Shown here: piece after piece, positions 30,688 to 42,475 of the stretch
How the letters are laid out: each line of letters begins with the position of its first letter
How positions within the stretch are numbered: position 1 is the first letter of the stretch
Assembly (NCBI GenBank): GCA_023846275.1
Contig: JAIUJO010000090.1
Coordinates: 1,945,759-2,009,758, forward strand
Length of the DNA: 64,000 bases
From: Vanilla planifolia
Lineage: Eukaryota; Streptophyta; Magnoliopsida; Asparagales; Orchidaceae
Direction of reading: 5' to 3'
Notes under the pieces: model-generated
Databases searched by the model: none
The model's input: only the letters and a program-made list of their open reading frames with translations
What the model was told of the DNA's origin: nothing
Translations under genes and position numbers: made by a program

Positions 30688-30769
30688 CCCCTATTATCAT
30701 TTATTAAATATGTGTTTTTAATTGATATATTTTTATCCCAATATTTGTGTCTTATCTTCAAAGATGGGA
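28218..30769 (+). mobile_element. U8: full-length internal region with gag fossil
   Basis: About 2.55 kb. Primer site region at 28,219; gag fossil at about 28,400 to 30,110 with the UBN2-type body, a first knuckle area near 29,297 to 29,340, a serine/glutamate-rich spacer (about 29,410 to 29,560) and a second knuckle near 29,850 to 29,895. The tail carries an AT microsatellite (30,645 to 30,687) and ends in a purine tract near 30,760. Broken fossil. Confidence 0.82.
30645..30687. repeat. (AT)n microsatellite
   Basis: Pure AT alternation of about 43 bp directly after 'gggagggc' in the tail of U8. The same phrase in U9 carries a second AT expansion at 35,382. Confidence 0.95.
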
Positions 30770-32940
30770 TTATGGAGTTGCTCTTGTAATTGATGAGTAA
30801 AACCTGAAATTTTTAATATTTTATTCTAATGTGTTGTATAGTATGAAACAAGTTTACACACAAAGAACAAGTCATACACTCTTAAAGATGGAGAATAGTG
30901 GTCTTCAAAGTATCTTGGATTGTTCAGTAAATTTTAAGGAGATAAGACATGTGCATCATGTTTGATAATATTCTATTTTATTGTACAATAGAACATTAGC
31001 TTATTGATTTTTAGGCAATCTCACTTTTTATCAATTTGAAATGTTATTTAGGAATTTAAATTATTTAGTTATCTTCTTTTTTAGCAAAAAAATAAGATTG
31101 AATTTCTAAATATCTCAATTCTTTTGGTCATTCAAATCCTACTTAAACCATTCATTGATAATTCTAATTTTCAATCATTCTTTACTTGGTTAAATGATAC
31201 TTTTTTACTTTTGTTGAATTTTATGTTAGTTTAACTATTATGATTACATGAAAAATAATTCAATTAAAATTTTCATAATTAAATAAATAAATAATTTGTG
31301 CCACATCCCAAGACATGTCTGAATGAAAATCAGTCAGGCTAGAAAGGCCTGAGGAAGCACTTGTAAGCCTTGGGTAAGGAAATGGTCTAATCCAAATTAG
31401 TTTGAACCAGTTTTGGTCGATGATAATTCTTGATGTAGGTGGGGTAGGGCAGTAGATAGAGTGCAACTAGGAAACACCCAAAATAAGTTTGTTTGGGTTG
31501 GGTTGGACCAATATAAACCTTTATCGTAAGAGCACACCCACGTGATCAATTTCTTTGTCCACAAGTGTAGAGCCAACCTCACTTAGTTTGGTGTGATACC
31601 TCAGCCTGAATGTTCATAAATTCTTAACACCTAACATTCCTAACAATGTGGGACTAAAATACCTTGTGCCCATGTACATTTAAAACCGATTGCACCCAGT
31701 GACGTGTGATTGTGAATTTTGTTCATTAGGTAGTGGAGATGACATCCACCTTTAGACAGTGCACTTAATAGATGCAATCATCCATTTAATGAGCTAATAG
31801 AATAGTTACTAGCTTATCTGCTGTAGTCGATTGATCCATCCAACTGTCGTGATCTCATCTAACATCATTAAATGACTTATTTTTTTCTCAACCATTTTAA
31901 ATAATCTATCAGTAATCTAATGGTCAAGATATGTCCCATCTAAACCGTATATTCTAGATCTAATATCAATTTTTCCAATGATTAATAAAATTATCCATAC
32001 CTCATCTAAGCTGAAAGAGTATATGAGATTTAGTCAAACTCAATCCAACCATCTAGAAAAAATTTGCCTTTATAGTCATTCCTTCCTAAGAGCTAAATAA
32101 TAAGCCATTATATTTGTCACTATTGTAGTCATTTTAGAATAATTGTATGGCCATTTCGTAAAGAATTTTAGGTTGCTTGGGAGCAAACTTTTACTTGTGT
32201 TTCTAATAGCTATGAAAAAAAAATTTTAGTAAATATCAAATAATTATGAAGAAAATAAGAAATGAATGTGAATAAAATTTTAACATCTCTAAATTGGGTT
32301 GTATAATACACTATTGGAATACATTTCCTTTAGTAACACATATGACTAATGGAAATTCCAATTTTTCCAACTAAGCCTAATTCTTCAAAGAATTCATTTT
32401 CTAAATTTTATTGATCAATTTTAACTCTTTGTGACTTTTTATATTTATCTACAACCATAGGAAACTTTTTATGATTTTATTGAATCTTTAACTTTTGTTG
32501 TATTTAATTTTCCTTTGGGTGGAACTATAAGATGAAAGCCTGAGCTTCAATTGATCTCGTAAAACATTGAGTTAGAGTTGAGATTGTAAAAGCCTAGGTT
32601 GTAGTTAAACCTACAAAAATTAGTAGGTTGGATATCAACCATAAAAAAAATTCCTTAAATTGTAACTCTTTTATTCATGGAGTTTTTTCCTAGCCATAGT
32701 GGGGAGTGAGTGTTAGTTCTAGTTTGATTTGAACCACTTCAAAATTTGAGTATTCCATTGGAAATTTCATTTTCAATACAAAAATTATGGATAAACATAT
32801 TTGTAAATCAAAGTTTTCTATAAACATAAAATTAGTGTTTTAATGAATAATTCAAAAATAAATACAATAAAAAAATTTGTAAAAATAGTTTAAAACCATA
32901 ATTCATCCCCGTGTGATTCATACAACTATTCTCACTTCAA
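30770..32940 (+). repeat. L8: full-length LTR (about 2.2 kb)
   Basis: Starts 'tatggagttgctcttg' and ends 'ctcacttca' before the primer site at 32,943. Differs from most other LTRs in having only one copy of the 37-bp short repeat (about 32,622 to 32,665). The TATA position is degenerate. Confidence 0.8.
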
Positions 32941-35379
32941 TTCATATCAGAGTGGGTTCCTTACATAAAGCGAGTCAAATTACTTGGGTGATTTGTTTTT
33001 TGCAATTAAATTATCTTATTTTAGTTTTCTTAATTATCATTTTTGTTGTGTACTGATTTAAATTTTTCATTTATCTTTTTTGTGTACTTTTCAAAATCAG
33101 TGTTTGTTAGTTTACTTCTTAAGTTTGCAATATGTTTTCATTTATGAATAATATTAGTGTGACACATGATGAAAGATCTTCCTTAGTCCATCCACCATAT
33201 TTAAAAGCATACTTTATTTATATTGGAAAAATATTTACAATTTTTATTCAATCAATTAATCATGACATTGGGAAATACATGCTGAATTATCTGATTTGCA
33301 TAAGGATTCATACAATAATGACATTAATTATTTTAATGAACTTAATAGTGATTAGAGAATGGAAAAAATTAATGTAAGAGCACAAATCTATCTTCATATT
33401 GGCATATTTCCTAATGAATTTAATTATGTTATGAATTTTCATACCACACATGAAGTTTCAAAAAAATTACAAGTTATATATTAGGGCACTTCACAAGTAA
33501 AGGAAACTAAAATAAATTTTTCTTGCACATGATTGTTAGCTATTTAGAGTTGATTGGAGAAACTATAAGGAAGATGTCTATGCAAATTACAAAAATTACT
33601 AATGGACTAGCAAGTCTTAAAAAAGTGCTTTCTAATTCAGAACTTGTAAGATAAGTGCGAAGGATTCTATCCAAAGAGTATGATCAATTTACCATGGCAT
33701 CAAAGGAAGCCAAAGACATAAATAAAGTGATGTTGGATTAGCTTATTGGAGAATTGCTAATGGCCAAAATTGAGATAAAAGATGGGTTGAAGAGTAGGCT
33801 TCCACTTGCAAGCCACATGGAGCAAGAAACGAGGAACCTTTCACATTTATAGCGAGCACTGAAGATTTATATGTGGCATTAATCTCTTCTATGGATTTGG
33901 AGAAAGTGGTAAATTTTACTATTAAAGGTTTAGAACCAAATTTGGCAAAATGTTTTATAAATAGGCATTGGCAAAAGAATAATAGAAGGAAGAAGATGAA
34001 GGAACTAAGATGTTATGATTGCTATCAAACTAGCCATATTAGACAAGATTGTGACAACTAAAAGAAACGAAAAGAAAAGATAAGGAAAAAAAGAGAATGA
34101 AGATGAAGAAGCTTTTCAATCAACTTGTTATATTATGAATGATTTTGATTCCACAACTTTAAATTGTGACAAGGAAGGGATGTCATGTTTCATTGCAAAT
34201 GATGATTCAAGCATATCTAGTAAAGAAGAATAAGTGAATGATGTAAGCACATTGCCTCGTAATGTTGTTGATAATAATTACAGATAAGTTATTTGTGTTT
34301 TAACTTCTTCAATGCATGCACATAAAAAATTAAAAAAGTTTTACATTGAAGAGATCAATATTCTAGTTTTTTTTATGAAAATAAGTGAGGAAAAAAATTC
34401 GAAATTCTTCAATTTTGTGATGAAACTAACTACATTGGCTATTAGATTATTGAAAGATGAAATTACTGGTTTAAAAATAAAAATTTACTTTCTTGGAGAT
34501 GTAAATTTTTTTATGCTTCACATATTCATTTTTCTTAATGTAAGGATATGTCTTCTTTTCAAAACATGTAAAACATTTCAAATATTACATGCTTCTATTG
34601 GTGTAGAAAAGGGCATACCATCAAGGATTATAAAATTAAGAAAAATATTTTTAGATCAAAATCTTGTTTCAAACGGGTAATTAAGAATGACACTATAATG
34701 TTCTCACAATGAGTGTTCGCAATCAACCCAATCTTGCTTGGTTTCCTTACATTAGAAAATAGAGAACTTAATATAAAATGTCTCTATAATCATGGTATGG
34801 AGATGCAATTTGTAAGAGCAATTTTTAAGATCGAAGCATATTAGGCTTATTGTTAATTTTAATTCCTTAGAACAAGGTGGACATTTTATACAATTGTGGC
34901 ATGACAAATTGAATAATTTTGTAGAAGTCAATATTGTACAACTTTGATGAGATTCTTTGGGGAAATATGATTGGATTCAGTTATTATTTATTGGTAATAA
35001 TTTAAATGCTGCACAGCTTCCTAGAAAATTTATTTGATTTAATTATTTTTAAAGTAAAAAGGGACCATTAAAAATCTTGTTAACTTGATTTTAGAATTTT
35101 AAACATAAAAAATATTTTTTTTGATGACTCAATCATAAAATACTTTGATAGAAATTTAAATTAATTATTGATTTATCTTGAATTAAAGAAGGGGATTATG
35201 AGGAACAAAGATAAAAATATAAAGCATAAGATAATAATTAGGTAAATTAAAAATTATTTGAATTGTATCTTCCTTTTGATGGTATGAAAGGGTGAAAATG
35301 AATACAGTTTAGATAAAATTTAGATATTTATAAAATGAGGGGGGAGCATGTCGTAAAAGAGAGCATGAATAAAGGGAGA

Positions 35380-35381
<2 letters not shown>

Positions 35382-35420
<39 letters not shown>
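35382..35420. repeat. (TA)n microsatellite
   Basis: About 39 bp of alternating TA right after 'aaagggagagca' in the U9 tail, at the position homologous to the expansion in U8. Confidence 0.95.
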
Positions 35421-35421
<1 letters not shown>

Positions 35422-35494
35422 CCACTTATCATTTATTAAATAAATGTTTGTACTTTTTATATTTTTATCAAAATATTTGTATCTTGCCATCATC

Positions 35495-35506
35495 AAAAGA
35501 GAGAGA
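35495..35506 (+). other. Polypurine tract of U9
   Basis: AAAAGAGAGAGA preceded by 'catc', then C and the LTR start TGTTGAGT at 35,508. This copy fixes the LTR 5' end as TG. Confidence 0.72.
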
Positions 35507-35507
35507 C

Positions 35508-37749
35508 TGTTGAGTTTCCCTTGTGATTAATCAGTCATGTCTTAAATGTTTAGCATTTTATTCCATTGCGCTTGTTTAGAATAAAACAGTTTTACATGTA
35601 AATAACAAGTCGTACACTATTGAAGATGGTGATTTAGTGGTTTTTCTAGTATCTTTGACTGTTCAATAAGTTTCAAGGACTTAAGACATGCAAATCAACT
35701 TTGTTAAGGTTTTATTTTACTATGGAATGGAATATTAACTTGTCAATTTTATGGCACTATCCTTTCATATCAAATTCAAATCATATTTACACATCTAAAT
35801 TATTCAATGATCTTCTTGATCAAGTTAATAAATAGGATTCAATTTTACAATATTTAACTATTTTTTTAAAATACTACGTTAACTCTTTATTAATAATTCT
35901 ATTTTTGAATCATTCTTTTCTTGGATAAATCACACTTTTATAATATCATCAATTTCTCTATTAGGTTGATTATTAAATCTTTATTGCATAAAAAAATAAT
36001 TCGAGTAAAATTTTCATAACTAAATATATAAAATTTATGCCACATCGCAAGCTATGTACCAAGGCAAAATGATGGGCAGGCTGAGCAAGCACTCAAAAAG
36101 TTGGCATTAGGAAAAGGTCGTAACCAAATTAGGTAGAGCCCACTCTGCCTGATGTCAAATTCTTGGATCGATTAGGCATGAGGCAATGGATAGAGAGCTG
36201 ACAACTATCAAACTAAGTACGTATATACTTGGTCAAACATGTACAGGCCTTTATGATATGAGTACATGCAGGTGATAAATTTTTTAGAGCACAAAGGGGA
36301 GACAGCCTCATTTAGGCTCCTTGTGAAACATCTACCCAAATCTTTAAGAGTTAAAAATAGCTATTACTCCTTTCAAGGTTTTATTTAGTCTATTGTGCCC
36401 AAATGCATAAAAAATGGATAGCACTCAATGATGTTCGATAATGCATTTTTGCAATTGCACAGTGGAGATCACCTCCATTACTGAACAATGAGCTTAATAG
36501 ATCCAATTGCCAATTGTTGAGTTGATTGAATGGTTATTATTTCATCGATTGCAACTGACTAATTCATTCGATGTTTGTGATCTCATCTGATATATGTAAT
36601 GACTCTTTTTATTTAATCATTTGAAAAGATCTATCCTGTTTGAATCATATAGTCTAGATCAAATATTTATTTTGTCATTTATTAATTGAATGATCCATAA
36701 CACAACTAAATTATTTGAGTGATTGAGAAGTGATTAAGCATGATCTAACCTTCCAAAACACATCCACTTTTACAGCATTTTATTTCATGCTTAAGATCTA
36801 TTTTGTGCTGAAGCAACAGCTCTAGTCAATCGCAACCTAATGGATAAAAAACTAGTTGTTATATGTGCTATATTAGTATCCATTTTATAATAATTTTTTA
36901 GCTGTTTGGAAAAGCATTTTACGCTTTTTAGCAGCAACTTTTCACATAAAATTTAATTGTCTTTCTAATGACTATGACAAAAGATTTTTTTATAAATATC
37001 TATGCATTGTGAATGAAATAACAAATAAACACGAACATGCTTTTAACATCTAAAAAAAGTAATGCACAATATTCTAATGGCATAAATTTGTCTTAAAGCA
37101 CCTTCGACTAACAACTACTGCAAATTAAAAATTCTTTCAACTAATCGTAATTCTTCAAAGATTTTTTTCTTCATAATTATCTTCATTATTTTGAACTCAA
37201 TGTAACTTTTTATATCTACCAACAAATAGAGAAACATTTGTACAATTTTTTCCCAAAATAGTTTTCTAGCTGTATCTTTTTCTTTAAGATTGCGTGGCCT
37301 AGCATTTGGGAATGCACGAGTTTTGATTGATGCTATGAAAGGCTGATTTAGTTGACCTCATAAAAGCTCAGGCTATTGTTGAACCTTGAAAAGCTATTAG
37401 GCTAGAGGGGAACCATTAGAAAAATATAAAGTTGGTCGGAAGCGAATCGTAAATAAAAACCTGAAGTTCTAACTATTTTATGAGCAATGTTTTTTTTCTT
37501 AACACTAGTTATGGGTGGTCATAAGTTCTAGTTTGAATTAAACTACCTGAAAAATTTTGTATGTAATATAAAATTTGATTGTAAATAAAAAAATTAAAAA
37601 TTAATATATTTATAAATCAAAGTTTTTTACAAATATAATTTTTTTAACAAATATTTAAAAAATAAAAAATAATAAAAAAAAATTTAAAAATAGTTTCAAA
37701 CCTTAATTCACTCCCCTCCTGTGTGATTCTCACACATGTTTTTACTTCA
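35508..37749 (+). repeat. L9: full-length LTR (2,242 bp), clearest TG...CA ends
   Basis: Begins TGTTGAGT directly after the polypurine tract and ends ...CTTCA at 37,749, two bases before a perfect primer site at 37,752. These ends give the most reliable LTR boundaries in the window. Internal order is as in L2; TATA box at 36,991; paired short repeats at about 37,392 to 37,465. Confidence 0.85.
36991..36998 (+). promoter_or_regulatory. TATA box of LTR L9
   Basis: TATAAATA in 'gattttttTATAAATAtct', about 760 bases before the LTR end, with 'gtgaatgaaataacaaat' downstream. Confidence 0.55.
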
Positions 37750-39590
37750 AATGGTATCAGAGGGGGTCCCTTGCATAAAGTGAGTCAAACCACTTGGGTG
37801 ATCCATCATGTGCATCTCATTTATATTATTTTAGTTTTCTTAATAGTCATTTTTGTTGCACTATGATTTAAATTTTTGATTTTTCACTTTTGCATGCTTT
37901 TCAAAATATGTGTTTTGTTAGTTTGATTATGTTTTTAATATGACTTTTTCCATAATTTATATTGGCATGTACTTGATGAAGGATCTTCTTTATCTCTCAA
38001 CCATTATTTAAGGGTGAATTTTCTCTATATTTGAGAAATAGATTTAGAAATTTTATTTAGTTAATTAACTTTGAAGTTTTGGAAATACATGCCAAACCAT
38101 GTGATTTATTTTGAGATTCATACACAAGCTAACTTATGCCTTTTAGTGAACTTAATGGTGATCAAAGAATGGCACTCCTTAATGCAAGAGTACTCAACTA
38201 CATACATTGTGGCATGTCTCCAAGTGAATTTAATCAAGTTATTAATTTTAAAAACATACATGTAGTTTGGGAAAAATTAGAGGTTTCTTTTTAAGGCGCT
38301 ATACAAGTAAAGGAAACAAAAATAAAATATTCTTACACATGATTATGAGATTTCTAGAGTTGATATTGGTGAAATTATAAAGAAGTTTACATGATTTACT
38401 AATATTACTAATAGATTAGCAAATCTTAAAAGAGTACTTTCTAATCTAGAACATATAAGAAAAGTGCCAAGCATTAGACAAAAAGAGTATGGTCCTCTTG
38501 CCACGATAATAAAGGGGACAAAAAATGTAATAATCTCATATTGGATAAATTACTCTGAGAATTGTTAATGGCCAAAATTGAGATGAATAGAAGGGTTGAA
38601 GAGGAGGATTCCACTAATAAGCCAAAGCATGGAGCAAGAAAGAAGAAAACTTTGGCATTTAAAGTAAGCAAGGAAGATTTAGATGTGGCATCAATCTCTT
38701 CTATGGATTTAGGAGAAGAGGCAAATTTTCATGTTAAAGGTTATGAAAAAATTTGGCAAAATGTTTTGTAAATAGGAATTGGCGAAAGAAGAAAAGAAAG
38801 GAGAAGATGAAGCCTCAAGATGTTGTGACTGTAACTGAACTGGCCATATTAGATGTAAATATCCATAACTCATAGAAACTAAAAAAAAGATGAAAACAAA
38901 GAAGAGAACGAAGGAGAAGAAAGCCTTTCAAGCGACTTTGAGTGTTTGAAAAGATTTTGTCTCTACAACTTCAAGTAACAAGGAGCAAGGGATGCCGTGC
39001 TTCATGGCAAATAATGATTAAAGGACATCTAGCAAAGAAGTGAATAATTTAAGTACTTTTCCTCAAGATGTTCCAAAAAAAATTACACAAAACTTATTAC
39101 TACTTTAACTTATTCAAAATGTCTACATAAAAAATTAAAATATTTTTCCCAAGAAAAGATCAACTTCCTAGATTTTTTATGATAGAAGATGAGGAAAAAT
39201 AATTAATTATTATAGAGATTATTTCATTCGAAGATGAGATAACTTGTTTAAAAAAAGCATTTTACTTTCTTGAACATGTAAAATTTTCCCATTCTTCACA
39301 TTGTGCTCATTTTTCTAAACAAAGGTATATATATCCTCTTTTGGACACATGTAAAAAATTTCAACTATTACATGATTCTATTATTGTAGAAAAGGACATA
39401 CATCAAGGATTGTAAAATTAATAAAAATATTTCTAGCTCAAAATCTAGTATCAAATGAGTAATTAATAATGACAATAAATGCTCTCATAATGAATGTTAG
39501 CAGTCATCCCAAGCTTCATTTGGTTCCTAAGGTTAGAGAATAAAGAACTAAATGTATGGTGTCTCTACAATCGTGGTATGGAGATGCAAT
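37750..39590 (+). mobile_element. U10: internal region with gag fossil, joined to segment D1
   Basis: Exact primer site, leader, then gag-like sequence from about 37,935: the UBN2-type body, 'MNRRVEEED' near 38,583, 'SISSMDLGEE' near 38,692, a first knuckle area at 38,818 to 38,865 and a second near 39,372 to 39,415. Instead of the usual tail, polypurine tract and LTR, the sequence passes into non-element DNA (D1) near 39,590. Broken fossil. Confidence 0.8.
37752..37762 (+). other. Primer-binding site of U10 (initiator tRNA-Met type)
   Basis: Exact TGGTATCAGAG, complementary to the 3' end of plant initiator tRNA-Met as used by most plant Ty1/Copia elements. It lies two bases after the LTR terminal CA. 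The copy in U11 (40,692) is equally exact; those at 19,783, 23,458 and 32,943 are near matches. Confidence 0.85.
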
Positions 39591-40640
39591 TATATCTCTT
39601 ATTTGATGATTGAAGATATTACACTATATCTCTTTAGCAAATTAGAGTGCAACTTTCTATACAATTTATCTCATTTTTACAAATCTTTTATTTTATTTTG
39701 TTATATAATATTTTTTTCAATTTATCTCATTTCTCAACTATAGTAACTAACTCACCATAAGACCTGGGGGTAACCAACGAATCCAACATTTTGCAATCGT
39801 GTTCGCCATAGGAACTAATTCACCAAATTGATAATTGGGCAAGCTCACATATCTTAACTTCATCATCATTATCATCAAAAACAAAGTGAGAATGAACTCA
39901 TCCCAATAGTGGTTGAGGGAATATACTCACCATAATTTCAACATCATTTTGACAACCAATAGATCTATTACATCCTAATGACTACTAAGTGAACAACCTC
40001 ACCTTAATCATTACTAGTTTTACAGTTATAACAAATATTTGCTAGAGAACATGAATCGATAAAAATAATTAACCTTCATTTTTGTTTATCTAAATAAATA
40101 TATTATCTCATTCAAAATTTTCATATTTTTAATATTGTCATTTCTTCACCATCAAAATATTAAATTATTTTAATATTCAACAGAACTAGCTCACTATCAT
40201 GTGTAGCAATAATTATAACAAATAATACAATAAACAATTATTATCCATTAGAATCATAAAATGTTATGAAAGATATACATCGAAACAGTATACAATAACA
40301 CTATAAACAATACAACATATAATCAACTGTATTGTGGATCAGGTCACATATCTCTAAATAGTCATGTAATCCCTTTCTTTATCTCTCTCTAATGCTTATT
40401 ATTCTAATGCCCTCTTTCAAGAGAACTTTTGTTGATGCTCTACCACTATTTAAAGCTGGCGATCTCTGTTAAGCACTAAGATTATAAGGATTGAAATAAA
40501 GCGATAAGAATTAAAATAGATTAATTGATTTAGAAGTCTGTTAAATGACAATATTAATGAAAAAGTCAACTAGCTTCCTGACTATAATTTTAGTGGCAAT
40601 GATTGTAAAACAATGACCAAAACAAGACTAGAGTTTCAAA
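39591..40640. other. D1: non-element segment, duplicated as D2
   Basis: About 1.05 kb not found in any LTR or internal region but repeated at 42,476 to 43,527. It opens with about 140 bp resembling the 410-bp satellite, then becomes unrelated sequence with recurring 'aacta.ctcacc'-like words (about 39,748, 39,815, 39,925, 39,993, 40,186) and CT-rich 'ctttctttatctctctct' near 40,373. Both copies end in 'caatgaccaaa.caaga.tagagtt'. I recognise no gene in it. Interpreted as former flanking DNA of the array carried along in a tandem duplication. Confidence 0.75.
39600..39738 (+). repeat. Satellite-monomer fragment in D1
   Basis: The order 'tttgatgattgaagatatta', 'ctctttag', 'agtgcaactttctatacaat', 'ttatctcatttttacaaa', 'ttttgttatata' and 'caatttatctcatttc' matches one third of the 410-bp monomer that fills 50,025 to 64,000, in the same orientation. 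Confidence 0.7.
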
Positions 40641-40689
40641 CCATAATTCACTCTCCTTTTGGGTGATTCTCACACTCATTTTCACTTTA
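40641..40689 (+). repeat. L10: LTR 3' tail only
   Basis: 'ccataattcactctcc...cacactcattttcactttag' is the last 50 bases or so of the LTR, placed between D1 and the primer site of U11. The join to D1 lies in a short shared word (tag..tt.aaa), so its exact place is ambiguous. Confidence 0.7.
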
Positions 40690-42475
40690 GTTGGTATCAG
40701 AGGGGATTCCTCACATAAAGTGACACAAATCACTTGGGTGATCCAACATGTGCATTTCAATTATTTTATTTTAGTTTTCTTAATTGTCATTTTTGTATAG
40801 ATTTAAACTTTTGTTTTTCACTTTTGCACAATTTCCAAAATATGTGTTTGTTAGTTTGCTTAAGTTTCTAACATGTCTTCATCCATAAATCATATTAGTG
40901 TGACACTTGATGAACGATCTTCTTTAGTCTTTCAACCATTATTTATAGTGAATTTTATTTATATTGGAAAAAAGAACTAAAAGTTTTATTTAGATAACTT
41001 TCTTAGAACTTTTGGAAATACTTGCTAAATCATGTGATTTATTTTGAAATTCGTACACAAATAAAATTATGCCTTTTATTGAACTTAGTGGTCATCAAAG
41101 AATGGCACTCCTCAATATAAGAGTACTCAACTACCTTCATTATGGTATCTCTCCACATGATTTAATCAAGTTATGAATTCTAATATTGTACATGTAGTTT
41201 GGAAAAAAATTGAAGTTACTCTTTAGCACTACAAAAATAAAGAAAACTAAAATAAAACATTCTTACACAACATTATGAGCTATTTATAGTGGATAAGGGA
41301 GAAACTATAAAGAAGAAGTTTACGTGATTTACTAATATTACTAATAGAATAGCAAATCTTAAATGAGTGCTTTCTAATGTATAACATGTAAGAAAAGTGC
41401 TAACAATTACACAAAAGGAGTATGGTCCTCTTGCCATGACGATAAAGGAGACCAAATATGTAAATAAGCTCATATTGGATGAGCTACTCTAACATTTATT
41501 AATGGCCAAAAATGAGATGAATAGAGGGACTAAAGTGGTGGCTTTCATGTATAGGCCAAAGCATTGGGCAGGAAAAGATGAACCATTGGCATTTAAAGCA
41601 AGCAAGGAAGATTTAGATGCGGCATCAATCATTTCTATGGATTTAGGAGAAGATGTAAACTTTCATGTTAAAGGTTATGAAAAGCTTTCGCAAAATGTTT
41701 TGAAGTAAGACCTACTATATTAGATCGGAATGTCCATAACTCAAAGATACTAAAAGAAAAGATGAGAAAAAGAAGAGAATGAAGGAGAAAAAAGCTTTTC
41801 AAGCTACTTTGAGTATTTCAAAAGAATTTGTCTCCACAACATCAAATAACATGGAGCAATGACCGTTTTGCTTCATGGCAAATAACGATTTAAGGACATC
41901 AGGTGAAGAAGAAGTGAATAAGGTAAGTACTTGGCCTCATGGTTTCCCAAAAAATGATTACACAAAAATTTTTACTATAACTTATTTAAAATGTGTACAT
42001 AAATAATTAAACAATTTTTACAAAGAAAAGATCAATCTCCTAGATTTTTTTATCGTAGAAGATGATAAAATAATAAAAATGCTTAAAATTTTTTATGAAA
42101 ACATTAATGATTATGGAGAATACTTCATTTAAAGATGAAATAACTTTTTTAAAAAATATTTTACTTTCTTAAACATGTAAAATTTTCCAGTTCTTCACAT
42201 CGTGCTCATTTTTCTAAATAAAATGATATATCCTTGTTCAAACAAAGGCAAAATATTTTATATATTTCATGCTTCTGTTGTTGTTGAAAAGGACAAAACA
42301 TCAAGGATTGTAGAATTCATAAAAATATTTGTACCTAAAAATCTTTTCAAATGGGTTATTAAGAATGGCAATAAATGCTATCATAGTGAATGTTATTAGT
42401 CAACCTAAGCTTACTTTGGTTCTTAAGGTTAGAGAATAAAGAGCTTAATGTAAGGTGTCTCTATAATCATGGTAT
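40690..42475 (+). mobile_element. U11: internal region with gag fossil, joined to segment D2
   Basis: Exact primer site at 40,692 to 40,702, leader, gag-like sequence from about 40,873 with the UBN2-type body, 'SMDLGEDVNFHVKGYEK' near 41,635, part of the first knuckle area near 41,706 to 41,735, and a second knuckle area near 42,273 to 42,312. Passes into D2 near 42,475. Closest in sequence to U10 and clearly its tandem duplicate. Broken fossil. Confidence 0.8.

Larger units (their letters stand above)
32941..35507 (+). mobile_element. U9: full-length internal region with gag fossil
   Basis: About 2.57 kb. Primer-site sequence 'catatcagag' at 32,943 to 32,952; gag fossil at about 33,132 to 34,840. 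Parts: the UBN2-type body; 'ISSMDLEKVVNF' near 33,880; a readable first knuckle at 34,009 to 34,055 in the pattern C-x2-C-x4-H-x4-C; spacer; second knuckle near 34,590 to 34,630. The tail has an AT microsatellite (35,382 to 35,420), and a polypurine tract is at 35,495 to 35,506. Broken fossil. Confidence 0.83.
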
